59,698 bases of DNA from Microbacteriaceae bacterium (lineage in GTDB: Bacteria; Actinomycetota; Actinomycetes; Actinomycetales; Microbacteriaceae): the NCBI GenBank assembly GCA_025465095.1, contig JAODME010000018.1, positions 1-59,698 of the forward strand. Reading direction: 5' to 3'. Every line of letters begins with the position of its first letter. The first letter of the stretch is position 1. This document shows positions 27,101-33,896 of this stretch, piece after piece. Below the pieces are notes generated by a model. It saw nothing but the letters and a program-made list of their open reading frames with translations. It ran no database searches and was not told the DNA's origin. The position numbers and the translations under genes are program-made.

Positions 27101-27615
27101 CCGTCGGCACCGTCGTCGTCGATGAAGAGTCGACCTGGTCCTATCTGTTCCAAGCGGAAGCTCCGGCTGCGGTCTGGATGGACCCTGGCTTCGATGCGGC
27201 CGCCTGGCCCACAGGCGCGGCGGTGCTCGGTTGGGGAGCCTCCGGCCTCGGTACCGAGCTCACGACCACGGTGACACCGAAGCCCCTGTCGGTGTACTTC
27301 CGGCAGAGCTTCAACCTCCCGCCGGGCCAGATTCCTCCGGCGGGACTGCGGCTCACCACGAGGGCGGATGACGGCATCATCGTGTTCGTGAACGGAGTCG
27401 AGGTCGGCCGGGCGAACCTGCCGTCCGGCCCGATCGACCACAACACCTATGCGGTCCTCGCGCGCAGCACGGCGACGGCACTGGCCAGCCCGATCGCCAT
27501 AGACATACCGGCCTCGGCCCTCGTCACCGGGCAGAACGTGATCAGCACCCAGGTCGTCTCCGCCTATCGTTCCACCCCGAACAAGACTTTCGCGTTGACA
27601 GCGGTGGTGAAGTAG
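24157..27615 (+). CDS. secreted multidomain protein: fibrinogen-like, repeat propeller, FN3, two C-terminal beta domains
   Basis: A 1152-residue exported protein. The signal peptide ends at about 37 (QQASA). A fibrinogen C-terminal-like domain (about 46-270) has CWEAKQ, FYCDQQTDGGGW and WLWQFDNEQ. A repeat region (about 290-690) has recurring YVGGNF/VGGFF strands as in delta-60 or propeller-like repeats. A fibronectin type III domain (about 698-785) follows. Last come two homologous domains of about 165 residues (792-954 and 985-1152) sharing LTTRADDGI-V-VNGVEV and YRSTP. It starts at ATG 24157 behind CGAGGAG. No sortase motif is seen. Probably a surface or matrix carbohydrate-binding adhesin tied to the polysaccharide. 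Confidence 0.85.
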   Translation: MTLTRSAMKSSITRTVGVGATAALVVGLMLAPQQASAADIPAPDGRSELTAAASCWEAKQRDPAAESGVYWILTPKLGAAEQFYCDQQTDGGGWVLIGRGREGWSTSNEGWGTPAQVRSTVTGQAAFSPRQLPSRTIEALLNGNTVSSLSDGIRLRRATTADGSDWQESTFTFASPRDEWLWQFDNEQRVDTWNIGGTAGTGGQTVGFGEGTLLNRVETFTGSAQGWQTGFGFGSAARGTAASDSYVWAPSVTAPNPRPFTQVYLRPKLMSADTFSTIPDSGTPKLEGRVLADSFALPQVWGVSGRGAGSESIEGSNEVSAFAESNGVMYVGGNFLNVQRSAAGAGTVAQPYLAAFNVASGEFISSFRPVFNNQIKTLEALPNGNIAVGGFFTEVNGQSRANLVVLNPTTGETDPTFSARVLNRLTGGTPTVRALDVQGEWLYVGGNFTHFTWSGSSGERYMRGGARVDYVTGEPVAGFNPEFNGSVMAVDASAQGDRVYFGGFFNRSKTTPTNKGAAIRTADATAIPWTPILTTERGGRGYQQAVLEVGSKVWIGGSQHQLFSYDRSSFTYLSGTVSNPNGDLQAISADGPTIYGGCHCFNTQYQGATVWTNTRNLGTTWTRATKVDSIGAWDQTTGLTLPEFSPLLDSSGGAGSWAQINDSRGVLWTGGDFSYSHRAGFVRQWSGGFVRFARRDATAPTSPSALTAAQSATGVTLNWNGSTDAGSPIEYQVMRNDRVVATTTARTISLPEAAADTKYFVRAADALGNLSASTAAVKLASAPVDPPPAAGDLVGTGSAWKYRTSATAPPAGWNRVGFDSSSWPTGNAPLGFGHSNLGTTLNIPAPKPLASYYSKSVQVTDASRLGSVTLTTRADDGIVVYVNGVEVSRNNMPAGTVTIGTYATSAINATNAVRNPVTITVPGSAFRNGANVIAAEVHLNYRSTPSASFELSAKAAMNGSPPVAARAEPPVDPPADPPAGPPVGTVVVDEESTWSYLFQAEAPAAVWMDPGFDAAAWPTGAAVLGWGASGLGTELTTTVTPKPLSVYFRQSFNLPPGQIPPAGLRLTTRADDGIIVFVNGVEVGRANLPSGPIDHNTYAVLARSTATALASPIAIDIPASALVTGQNVISTQVVSAYRSTPNKTFALTAVVK

Positions 27616-27619
27616 CCCG

Positions 27620-28405
27620 ATGACCGGGTTCCCCCCGACCGTACCGGCGATGTCCCCCCCGAGCGCTCGGCCCTCCAAGGCCGATGCTCGGGGGGGCGTG
27701 CCTCCGCGAGCTTTCCGTGCGGCTCTGCTCGGGCTGCGCCAAGCTCAGAAACCGGGAGCAGGCGTTCCGGCCTACACGCGGTGGGTCAACCGCCGACTAG
27801 CCCGCTATGCGGCGGCCGCAGCCTACGCCTTGGGATGGACCCCTAACGCCGTCACCGTTGTCAGCGCCGCATTCTCAGGTGCTGCACTCCTCCTTCTTAT
27901 CGTCGTTCCGACGACCCCTATGCTCGGGCTCGCCATCGCTTCCCTTCTGGCCATCGGTTACCTGCTGGACTCCGCGGACGGGCAGGTCGCGCGGCTGTCG
28001 AAGAGCGGAAGCCCCGCCGGTGAGTGGCTCGATCATGTCGTCGATGCTGTGCGCACTCCGGCGATCCACCTCGCCGTGCTCGTCGGATTGTGGCGGACCG
28101 GAGGCTCCCCGCCGTGGCTGTTGATGCTGACACTCGCCTATTGCCTCGTGACCGTCGGTCAGTTCTTGAGCCAGATCCTCGCCGAGCAGCTTCGGCGCTC
28201 GGCCCCGGCCTCCGATTCAGGACGAGGCGTCATGCAATCGATAGTCTTGATCCCCACCGACACCGGCACGCTGTGCTGGATGTTTCTCCTCTGGGGGTTC
28301 CCGCCGATGTTCGCCGTGGTCTACGCCGTGATGTTCACCCTGAACCTGGTGCACACGGTCGTCTCGATGCGCAGGCGATATCGGAGCCTCGTCGCTCGCG
28401 CGTGA
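27620..28405 (+). CDS. CDP-alcohol phosphatidyltransferase-family membrane enzyme
   Basis: A 261-residue membrane protein with the complete CDP-alcohol phosphotransferase signature near residues 115-143: DSADGQVAR, a Gly nine residues on, then EWLDHVVD. Such enzymes join a CDP-linked donor to an alcohol. It starts 5 bases after the fibrinogen-like gene, so it belongs to that transcript. Together with the TagD-like cytidylyltransferase it suggests a phospho-alcohol decoration of the polysaccharide or lipid anchor, which is inference. It converges tightly on the CPBP-like gene. Confidence 0.85.
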   Translation: MTGFPPTVPAMSPPSARPSKADARGGVPPRAFRAALLGLRQAQKPGAGVPAYTRWVNRRLARYAAAAAYALGWTPNAVTVVSAAFSGAALLLLIVVPTTPMLGLAIASLLAIGYLLDSADGQVARLSKSGSPAGEWLDHVVDAVRTPAIHLAVLVGLWRTGGSPPWLLMLTLAYCLVTVGQFLSQILAEQLRRSAPASDSGRGVMQSIVLIPTDTGTLCWMFLLWGFPPMFAVVYAVMFTLNLVHTVVSMRRRYRSLVARA

Positions 28406-28418
28406 GAACCCGTACCTC

Positions 28419-29228
28419 TTAATACACGAAAATCGGTACGAGGCTGCGATCGTGGGCGTGCAAAAGCACGAGGAACAGCACGAAGTCGAATAGCAGGTGC
28501 ACGCACACGATGTAGGTGAGCGAGCGCGTGAGCTTGAATGTGTAGCCCTGAACGATGGCGAAGGGGAAGATCAGCAGCGGACCCCACGACTTGAAGCCGA
28601 GCTCGTACAAGAACGATGTGAAGAGCACCGCCTGCAGAATGATTGCCTGCCAATCGGGAAAGTGCCGACGTAGCAACGTGAACACCGTGCAGATGAAGAA
28701 GAGTTCGTCCCAGATGCCGAGCGCGTTGACGCCGAGGAAAAGTCGAGCGACCGCCCCCGGGTCGCTCGCCGCAGGCCAGTTCTCGTACACGCCTGAGTGG
28801 ATCATATAGACGGGCAGCAGCAGGTAACCGAGCGCAACCACCAGCACGAGCCAGAACTTCTCAAGCTTCGTCCACCGCTGGTGAGTGCGGATTGGGAAAC
28901 GGATTGCCCGTTCCCGATAGAGATATCGCGACAACAGGTACGGCAAGGCGACCGCGCCAATCATTGCGGCGCCCATCTCGATCATGTGCGAAATGCTGAT
29001 GTCGGTGGTGATCGGCACCAGGCTCATGATCACCATGCCGACGGCGATGAGAACGATGTCCTTACCGAGGGCACGTGTCGCGACAAAGCCGGCGATGATG
29101 GAGGCGGCGAGCACGGCGTAGCCAGCCGGGCGCAGTTCGAGGGCGAACAGCAGCACTCCCGACGCCGCAAGCAACACTCCGGCGAGCGAGCGGATCATGC
29201 GGCCTCGCGTGTCTCGTTCATCGATCAC
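28419..29228 (-). CDS. CPBP-like intramembrane protease-family protein
   Basis: A 269-residue protein with about seven transmembrane helices. The C-terminal half resembles the CPBP (Abi/CAAX) family: WDELFFICTVFTLLRR in place of EExxxR, FTSFLYELGF where FxxxH is expected, and VCVHLLFDF matching HxxxD. The first glutamate pair is incomplete (DE), so protease activity is doubtful. The start is GTG 29228; ATG 29198 is an alternative. It is divergent from the amine oxidase gene. Confidence 0.6.
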   Translation of the reverse strand: MIDERDTRGRMIRSLAGVLLAASGVLLFALELRPAGYAVLAASIIAGFVATRALGKDIVLIAVGMVIMSLVPITTDISISHMIEMGAAMIGAVALPYLLSRYLYRERAIRFPIRTHQRWTKLEKFWLVLVVALGYLLLPVYMIHSGVYENWPAASDPGAVARLFLGVNALGIWDELFFICTVFTLLRRHFPDWQAIILQAVLFTSFLYELGFKSWGPLLIFPFAIVQGYTFKLTRSLTYIVCVHLLFDFVLFLVLLHAHDRSLVPIFVY

Positions 29229-29355
29229 AAGTTTAGAGGGTAGCCCGCGGCGGGCAGGTCAGGTCCCGGATGCGTGGCATCCGACACCCGGGCGGCGCAG
29301 TGCGAGAGAATTGGAGAGCAGTGGCGTCCGTTCGCCCGGCGGAAGGGAGGGTCCC

Positions 29356-30765
29356 ATGAAGCGTCGCACCTTCCTGATCGGCGGCGCCTCCAGCCTCACC
29401 CTCGTAGCGGTGAGCGCCTGCGCCCCTCCCGATCCCGACCCCACACCGATGCCCACCACGACCCCGTGGCCGCTTCCCGTTCCCGAGCCCGCCAGAATGG
29501 TCCGATCGTCGTGGGCGAACGATCCCTACGCCCTGGGGTCGTTCAGTTACCTTGGCCTCGGGTCCAAGCCAGATCAGCGTGTGAACCTCGCCGCGCCAGT
29601 CGTGAGCCGTCTGTTCTTCGCGGGCGAGGCGACATCACCGACCAAACCCGGCACCGTCGCCGGCGCCCGCGAGACGGGATCGCGGGCAGCGGACGAGGTT
29701 GAAGCCGCCGCCGAACCCGGAGAGAGGATCGCTGTCATCGGCGCGGGGATCGCCGGAGCGACGTCAGCTAGACAGCTTCATGACGCAGGGTTCGACGTCG
29801 TCGTGCTCGAGGCCAGGGAGCGCGTCGGTGGACGCATCGACACGAGGACGAGCGACGACTGGGACGTACCGGTTGAGCTCGGCGCGGGCCGTCTCGACTC
29901 CGGGACGGCACCCATGCTCCTCGCCCGGCTCGAGGCGCTCGACATCTCCACGACACCTTTCGGCAGCTCCGTGTCCGTTCGCACTCCTGATGGCGAAGAG
30001 CTCGCGCCGTCGACCATCGGCAGCGATACGATCGCGGCCGCCGTCGCCGCCTCCCAGGACCGGCCGGGCGATGTCACTCTCGCGACCGCACTGAAACAGA
30101 CATATGAGCAGCAGCAGCCGAGCGCACCGGAGCCCGAGGATGCGGCCGCCATCACCGGCACCGACTGGGTGAAGAGCTACCTGCACAATGACATCGCGAT
30201 CGCCTATGGGGCTGAACCGGAGGAGTTGTCGGCAAGGTACGGCACGAACGACGGTGACCGTGACGGTGACCTTATCGTGACCGGCGGATACGAGTCACTG
30301 GTGGCGGAAACCCTTGACGGAGTCGCCGTGTGGACGACGAGCATCGTGTCCGCCGTCTCCTACGGCGACGACGGGGTCAACATCCGTTTTGCGACCGGCG
30401 AATCGTTGCGCGTCGGCCGCGCCGTAGTCACCGTTCCACTCGGCGTGCTGAAGAGCGGCGCTATCCGCTTCGAACCGAGTCTGCCAACCGCACACATCAT
30501 TGCCACCCTCGGCCTCGGGATGGGAACTGTCGACAAGGTGTGGCTGCGGTTCGACGAGCCATTCTGGACGACATCCGCGGTGCGCTGGACTATCGTCGGC
30601 GGCGACCTCGACATCACCGAGTGGATCAATTTGCAACCGGCGACCGGCTCACCGATTCTGGTGGGCCTCGTCGGCGGTGAGCGGGCGACCGCGCTCGCCG
30701 AGTTGAGTGACGATGAGGTCATCGAGCGAGCGCGACGCAGCCTCGAGCCGTTCGGTTCGGGCTGA
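29356..30765 (+). CDS. exported flavin amine oxidase, apparently circularly permuted
   Basis: A 469-residue protein. The N-terminus is a twin-arginine-like or lipoprotein signal (MKRRTFLIGG, lipobox VSAC with Cys22). Residues 47-116 (WANDPYALGSFSY, then RLFFAGEATSPTKPGTVAGA) match what is normally the extreme C-terminus of monoamine/polyamine oxidases. The FAD Rossmann motif VIGAGIAG follows at 127-134, with LEARERVGGR at 151-160. The protein then runs through the substrate domain and stops at LSDDEVIERARRSLEPFGSG, just where the WxxDPY segment would normally follow. All FAD-binding parts are thus present, in permuted order. Start ATG 29356 behind GAAGGGAGGG. Substrate unknown. Confidence 0.85.
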   Translation: MKRRTFLIGGASSLTLVAVSACAPPDPDPTPMPTTTPWPLPVPEPARMVRSSWANDPYALGSFSYLGLGSKPDQRVNLAAPVVSRLFFAGEATSPTKPGTVAGARETGSRAADEVEAAAEPGERIAVIGAGIAGATSARQLHDAGFDVVVLEARERVGGRIDTRTSDDWDVPVELGAGRLDSGTAPMLLARLEALDISTTPFGSSVSVRTPDGEELAPSTIGSDTIAAAVAASQDRPGDVTLATALKQTYEQQQPSAPEPEDAAAITGTDWVKSYLHNDIAIAYGAEPEELSARYGTNDGDRDGDLIVTGGYESLVAETLDGVAVWTTSIVSAVSYGDDGVNIRFATGESLRVGRAVVTVPLGVLKSGAIRFEPSLPTAHIIATLGLGMGTVDKVWLRFDEPFWTTSAVRWTIVGGDLDITEWINLQPATGSPILVGLVGGERATALAELSDDEVIERARRSLEPFGSG

Positions 30766-31407
30766 TCGATCCACCTGGACGCTGGGCGGCCGCTGCGGGA
30801 CCAGTCGGTCCACGAGAATAAGCAACGCGGCGATGACCACGATGAAGGCGAGCACTGTCAGGCTGTAAGCGGCGAACTCCTGCGGCCCGCTCACGAGGTA
30901 GGGGTCGAGAAAAAAGTATGGATACCAGCCGAGGAGGGACCCTCGGATCATGGTGAAGGCGCCCCAGGCGAGAGGAAAGACCAGCGCGAATCCCAGGGAA
31001 CCCCACGGCACGCGCGGGCGTCCCGTGGTGATCAGCCAATCGAGCAGCGCGTAGGCGGGCATCCAGTAGTGCAAAACCTGACTCGATAAAGGCACCTGGA
31101 TAGAGATGCCCTGCGCCACCGCCTCGGCGACGATGATCGTGTAGACGACGCCAGAGACGAGCTGGTAGGTCGTGACGAGCAGCCGTGCAGTCCCGAGCCA
31201 GCTTGGATCTGTCGCCGACCGCAGTGCGACGAGACCACCGATCGACCAGAGGATGACCGCGACGATAGCGCTCTGCATCGTGAAATAACTGAAGAAGTTG
31301 GGGAGCGCGGCGCCTCCCGAGCCGAGGCTGTAGAGCAGGTGCAGCGCGAGGGCGAGGGTGCCAGAGGCAGCGGCGACGAGCCGCCCGATCCCGGAAGCCT
31401 TCCGCAT
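30649..31407 (-). CDS. Pr6Pr-family membrane protein
   Basis: A 252-residue protein with six predicted transmembrane helices in the FAR-17a/AIG1-like (Pr6Pr) pattern: LHLLYSLGSG, NFFSYFTMQS, VLHYWMPAYALLDW and YFFLDP. The family's function is poorly defined. Its C-terminal 39 codons overlap the end of the amine oxidase gene on the other strand by 117 bases, so the charged tail beyond the last helix may be a late extension. Confidence 0.8.
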   Translation of the reverse strand: MRKASGIGRLVAAASGTLALALHLLYSLGSGGAALPNFFSYFTMQSAIVAVILWSIGGLVALRSATDPSWLGTARLLVTTYQLVSGVVYTIIVAEAVAQGISIQVPLSSQVLHYWMPAYALLDWLITTGRPRVPWGSLGFALVFPLAWGAFTMIRGSLLGWYPYFFLDPYLVSGPQEFAAYSLTVLAFIVVIAALLILVDRLVPQRPPSVQVDRSARTERLEAASRSLDDLIVTQLGERGRPLTADEAHQNR

Positions 31408-31456
31408 CGGCCCTCCTCCGCCTCGCCTCTCGATCGGGCGCGGCGATCCAACAATG

Positions 31457-31486
31457 AAGCCCCGGAAACCAGGGCTCTCGGGGCTT
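31457..31486. terminator. hairpin in the spacer before DUF503
   Basis: A perfect 8-bp inverted repeat, AAGCCCCG (31457-31464) and CGGGGCTT (31479-31486), with a 14-base loop. It sits in the divergent gap upstream of both the Pr6Pr and DUF503 genes, so a leader/attenuator role is as likely as termination. Confidence 0.35.
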
Positions 31487-31624
31487 GCACCGATTCTACC
31501 GCAACCCTCGAGCGCGCTCCTGATGCTTCACCGGCTGTCAAGCCCTACTGCCTGGGGCGACCGATGTTTAGCGTTGCACCATGAGCGACACCACACCATT
31601 GCCCTGTTGGGCGCCCTGAATCGG

Positions 31625-31921
31625 ATGTGGATCGGCTGGATCGAGTGTGACGTGCTACTGGGCGACGTGCACTCCCTCAAAGAGAAGCGCTCCGTCGTGC
31701 GCCCGCTCGTTGCAGACCTCCGTCGTACATTGCAGGTGAGCGTTGCGGAGGTCGGATACCTCGACCTGTACCGGCGAAGCGCCGTGGGACTTGCCGTGGT
31801 CGCCGGTGACCACGGGCACGTGGTGGAAATACTCGATCGCGCGGAACGGTTGGTCGCGGAGCGACCCGACATCGAGCTTTTGTCGGTCCGACGCCGGACG
31901 CGTGATTCCGAGGACGAATAG
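31625..31921 (+). CDS. DUF503 family protein
   Basis: A 98-residue member of DUF503, a small ferredoxin-like-fold family of unknown function, often near translation genes in other bacteria. The signature here is LLGDVHSLKEKRSVVRPLVADLRRT and the pattern VSVAEVGYLDLYRRS, AVVAGD. I chose ATG 31625, giving the family's usual length. It is followed 11 bases later by another small gene on the same strand. Confidence 0.85.
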   Translation: MWIGWIECDVLLGDVHSLKEKRSVVRPLVADLRRTLQVSVAEVGYLDLYRRSAVGLAVVAGDHGHVVEILDRAERLVAERPDIELLSVRRRTRDSEDE

Positions 31922-31932
31922 ATAGGGGTGTC

Positions 31933-32352
31933 ATGGAACTCCAGCGACTGAACAACCTGAGTGAGCTCGAGGAGCTCGTAGCGGAGAACCCCGGGCTGCA
32001 CGTCCGATTTTCGGAAGGACCGGATGTCGATGCCAGCACAGGCAGCACGGACACGGAGAGCGGGTTGAGGCTCCCCGGCCTGTCGGTGAACACCCTCGAC
32101 CCTGAACTCTGGTGGTCGCGACCATTGCGCGACTGGTTGGCGCGGCAGCTCTGCCAGTACAAGCACTTGCAGGACGCGAACCCCGAGCGCTTCGCCTGGC
32201 TGCTGCGAGGCCGTTCGGTAGGGCGCGGCCCCGACTCCGAGCCACTCCTCGCCGATGTCGAGGCCGTCGCCCGGCTCTCTGACCGCCTATTGGACGAGGC
32301 GGAACAGGTTTACACGGAACGCTTCGACGCCGGCAGGGCACCGGAGCAGTGA
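31933..32352 (+). CDS. conserved hypothetical protein (DUF6098-like)
   Basis: A 139-residue acidic cytoplasmic protein. LNNLSELEELVAENPGLHVR, SEGPD, SGLRLPGLSVN and WLARQLCQYKHL form a pattern I associate with the actinobacterial DUF6098 family, whose function is not known. No membrane or catalytic motif is seen. It lies directly after the DUF503 gene. Confidence 0.65.
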   Translation: MELQRLNNLSELEELVAENPGLHVRFSEGPDVDASTGSTDTESGLRLPGLSVNTLDPELWWSRPLRDWLARQLCQYKHLQDANPERFAWLLRGRSVGRGPDSEPLLADVEAVARLSDRLLDEAEQVYTERFDAGRAPEQ

Positions 32353-32388
32353 ACCGGACCAGTGAACCGGGCGGCGTAGGGTACTCGC

Positions 32389-32493
32389 ATGGATTCGAAA
32401 CCCAAGTGCCCGGACTGCGAGGTTGCGCTCGAAGCCGGGACGGACGACCACCCGTACTGGTGGTGTGACGGGTGCCAGACCGGAAGGCTCTGA
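32389..32493 (+). CDS. 34-residue zinc-ribbon microprotein
   Basis: A very short gene encoding 34 residues with two CxxC knuckles: CPDC at 7-10 and CDGC at 26-29, spaced by an acidic stretch and HPYWW. This is a minimal zinc ribbon. The ATG at 32389 follows the DUF6098-like gene by 36 bases with GTAGGG a few bases ahead. The four cysteines and the clean stop argue it is real. Function unknown, perhaps nucleic acid or protein binding. Confidence 0.6.
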   Translation: MDSKPKCPDCEVALEAGTDDHPYWWCDGCQTGRL

Positions 32494-32834
32494 CCTAGCA
32501 CTCGTATCAGCGCCTTCGGCGGCTTCCTTCTGGCGCGGACCAGAATGAGGGATTGGGGAGCAGCATCACTGCCGGGCGTCAGCGGTGAGGCCGCGATCCT
32601 CTGACCGTTGGTCGCCCGTGCTTCTGTTTCTTCAGCTGCTGTGCTGCGAGGGTGAGGATGGCGGGAAGCAGAAATCTGAGGAACAAGGTCATCTCCTGTC
32701 GTTTGCAGATTCCAGTACATTCGTCTTCCACAACCAGCGGCAAGGGGTTGCGCTTCGTCGCCGTGTCAGGGCCATGGGAGACCGGCACGGGCCAGTGGCT
32801 GTTGTCTTGCCGCTCGGTGCGGAAGGATCGGAGC
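32494..32834. other. 341-base spacer between the zinc-ribbon gene and ligC
   Basis: No recognisable gene on the plus strand. On the minus strand a 37-codon reading frame (32579-32692) may encode a tiny membrane peptide, listed separately. The ligase ribosome site GGAAGGATCGGAG occupies the last bases. No repeats or dyads stand out. Confidence 0.4.
32579..32692 (-). CDS. possible small membrane peptide
   Basis: A 37-codon frame whose first half is hydrophobic (FLRFLLPAILTLAAQQL) and second half strongly basic (KKQKHGRP). An AGGAG sequence abuts the ATG at 32692, which is too close. A TTG at 32686 has better spacing and gives 35 residues. The hydrophobic-then-basic pattern is typical of single-pass small proteins, but chance cannot be excluded. 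Confidence 0.28.
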   Translation of the reverse strand: MTLFLRFLLPAILTLAAQQLKKQKHGRPTVRGSRPHR

Positions 32835-33887
32835 ATGGACTTCACCGTCGTGTCCCCCATCGTCCCGATGCTTGCGAAAGCGGTCGACGCGGTGCCCGCG
32901 CAGGACAGCGTGCCGGGTGGCCTCAGCTACGAGCCGAAGTGGGACGGTTTTCGTGCGATCGTCTACTTCGACGGCGAGACCTGCGAAATTGGCAGCCGGG
33001 GCTCGAAGGTGTTGACGCGTTACTTTCCGGAGCTCACCGAGGCATTCGCCCGACTGTTGCCCGAGCCGTGCGTTCTCGACGGCGAGATCGTGGTGCCCAC
33101 CGGCGAACCCGGGCGCGAGAAGCTCAACTGGGAGGCGCTTTCGGGACGCATCCACCCTGCGGACAGTCGCATCCGCAGACTCGCCGCCGAGACCCCCGCC
33201 ATGTTCGTCGCTTTCGACCTGCTCTCCGTGCGAGCGGACAATCACCTCGACCACCCCTTCAGCGAGCGCCGCGCCGCCCTCGAGAGACTCGCTGGAGGTC
33301 TGGGGCATCCGATCCATCTCAGTCAGACCACGACCGACGTAGACCTCGCCCGCCGGTGGCTGGTCGAGTTCGAGGGCGCGGGCCTCGACGGGGTGGTCGC
33401 GAAGCCCCTCGAGGCCGCCTACTCCCCGGGCAGGCGCATCATGCTCAAGACGAAGCACCGAAGAACGGCGGATGTCGTGCTGCTCGGGTATCGCGTACAC
33501 AAGAGCGGCAGCGGGGTTGGCTCGCTCCTGCTCGGTCTCTATGACCGGAACGGCGAACTGCGCAATGTCGGAGGGGCGTCCGCGTTCAGCGACAGGCGCC
33601 GACTCGAGCTCGTCGACGAGCTTGCGCCACTCGTCCTGCGGGATGACGCCGGCGACGTCGTCAGCGGCGAGAGCGAACCGAGCAGGTTCTCGTCCGGCAA
33701 GGTCACCTCCTTTGTACGTTTGCAGCCGAGCAGGGTGCTCGAGGTGCGCTACGACCAGATGGAGGGCTCGAGGTTCCGGCACACCGTGCAGTTCTTCCGT
33801 TGGCGCCCAGATCGCGATGCACGCTCATGCACCTTTGACCAGCTCGAGCGACCGATTGCGTATGACCTGAGTCGCGTCCTCCTCTAA
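32835..33887 (+). CDS. ligC: ATP-dependent DNA ligase (LigC/LigD ligase-domain type)
   Basis: A 350-residue two-domain ligase that seals DNA nicks with ATP. The adenylated lysine is in EPKWDGFRA (Lys35). Other nucleotidyltransferase motifs are DGEIVV, FVAFDLLSV, GLDGVVAKP and IMLKTKHRRTADVVLLG, followed by an OB domain. This is the compact actinobacterial LigC type used in repair alongside a stand-alone polymerase/primase. The ATG at 32835 has GGAAGGATCGGAG upstream. It converges with the LigD-type primase gene, the expected partner, with 9 bases between. Confidence 0.9.
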   Translation: MDFTVVSPIVPMLAKAVDAVPAQDSVPGGLSYEPKWDGFRAIVYFDGETCEIGSRGSKVLTRYFPELTEAFARLLPEPCVLDGEIVVPTGEPGREKLNWEALSGRIHPADSRIRRLAAETPAMFVAFDLLSVRADNHLDHPFSERRAALERLAGGLGHPIHLSQTTTDVDLARRWLVEFEGAGLDGVVAKPLEAAYSPGRRIMLKTKHRRTADVVLLGYRVHKSGSGVGSLLLGLYDRNGELRNVGGASAFSDRRRLELVDELAPLVLRDDAGDVVSGESEPSRFSSGKVTSFVRLQPSRVLEVRYDQMEGSRFRHTVQFFRWRPDRDARSCTFDQLERPIAYDLSRVLL

Positions 33888-33896
33888 CGTCGCCGC

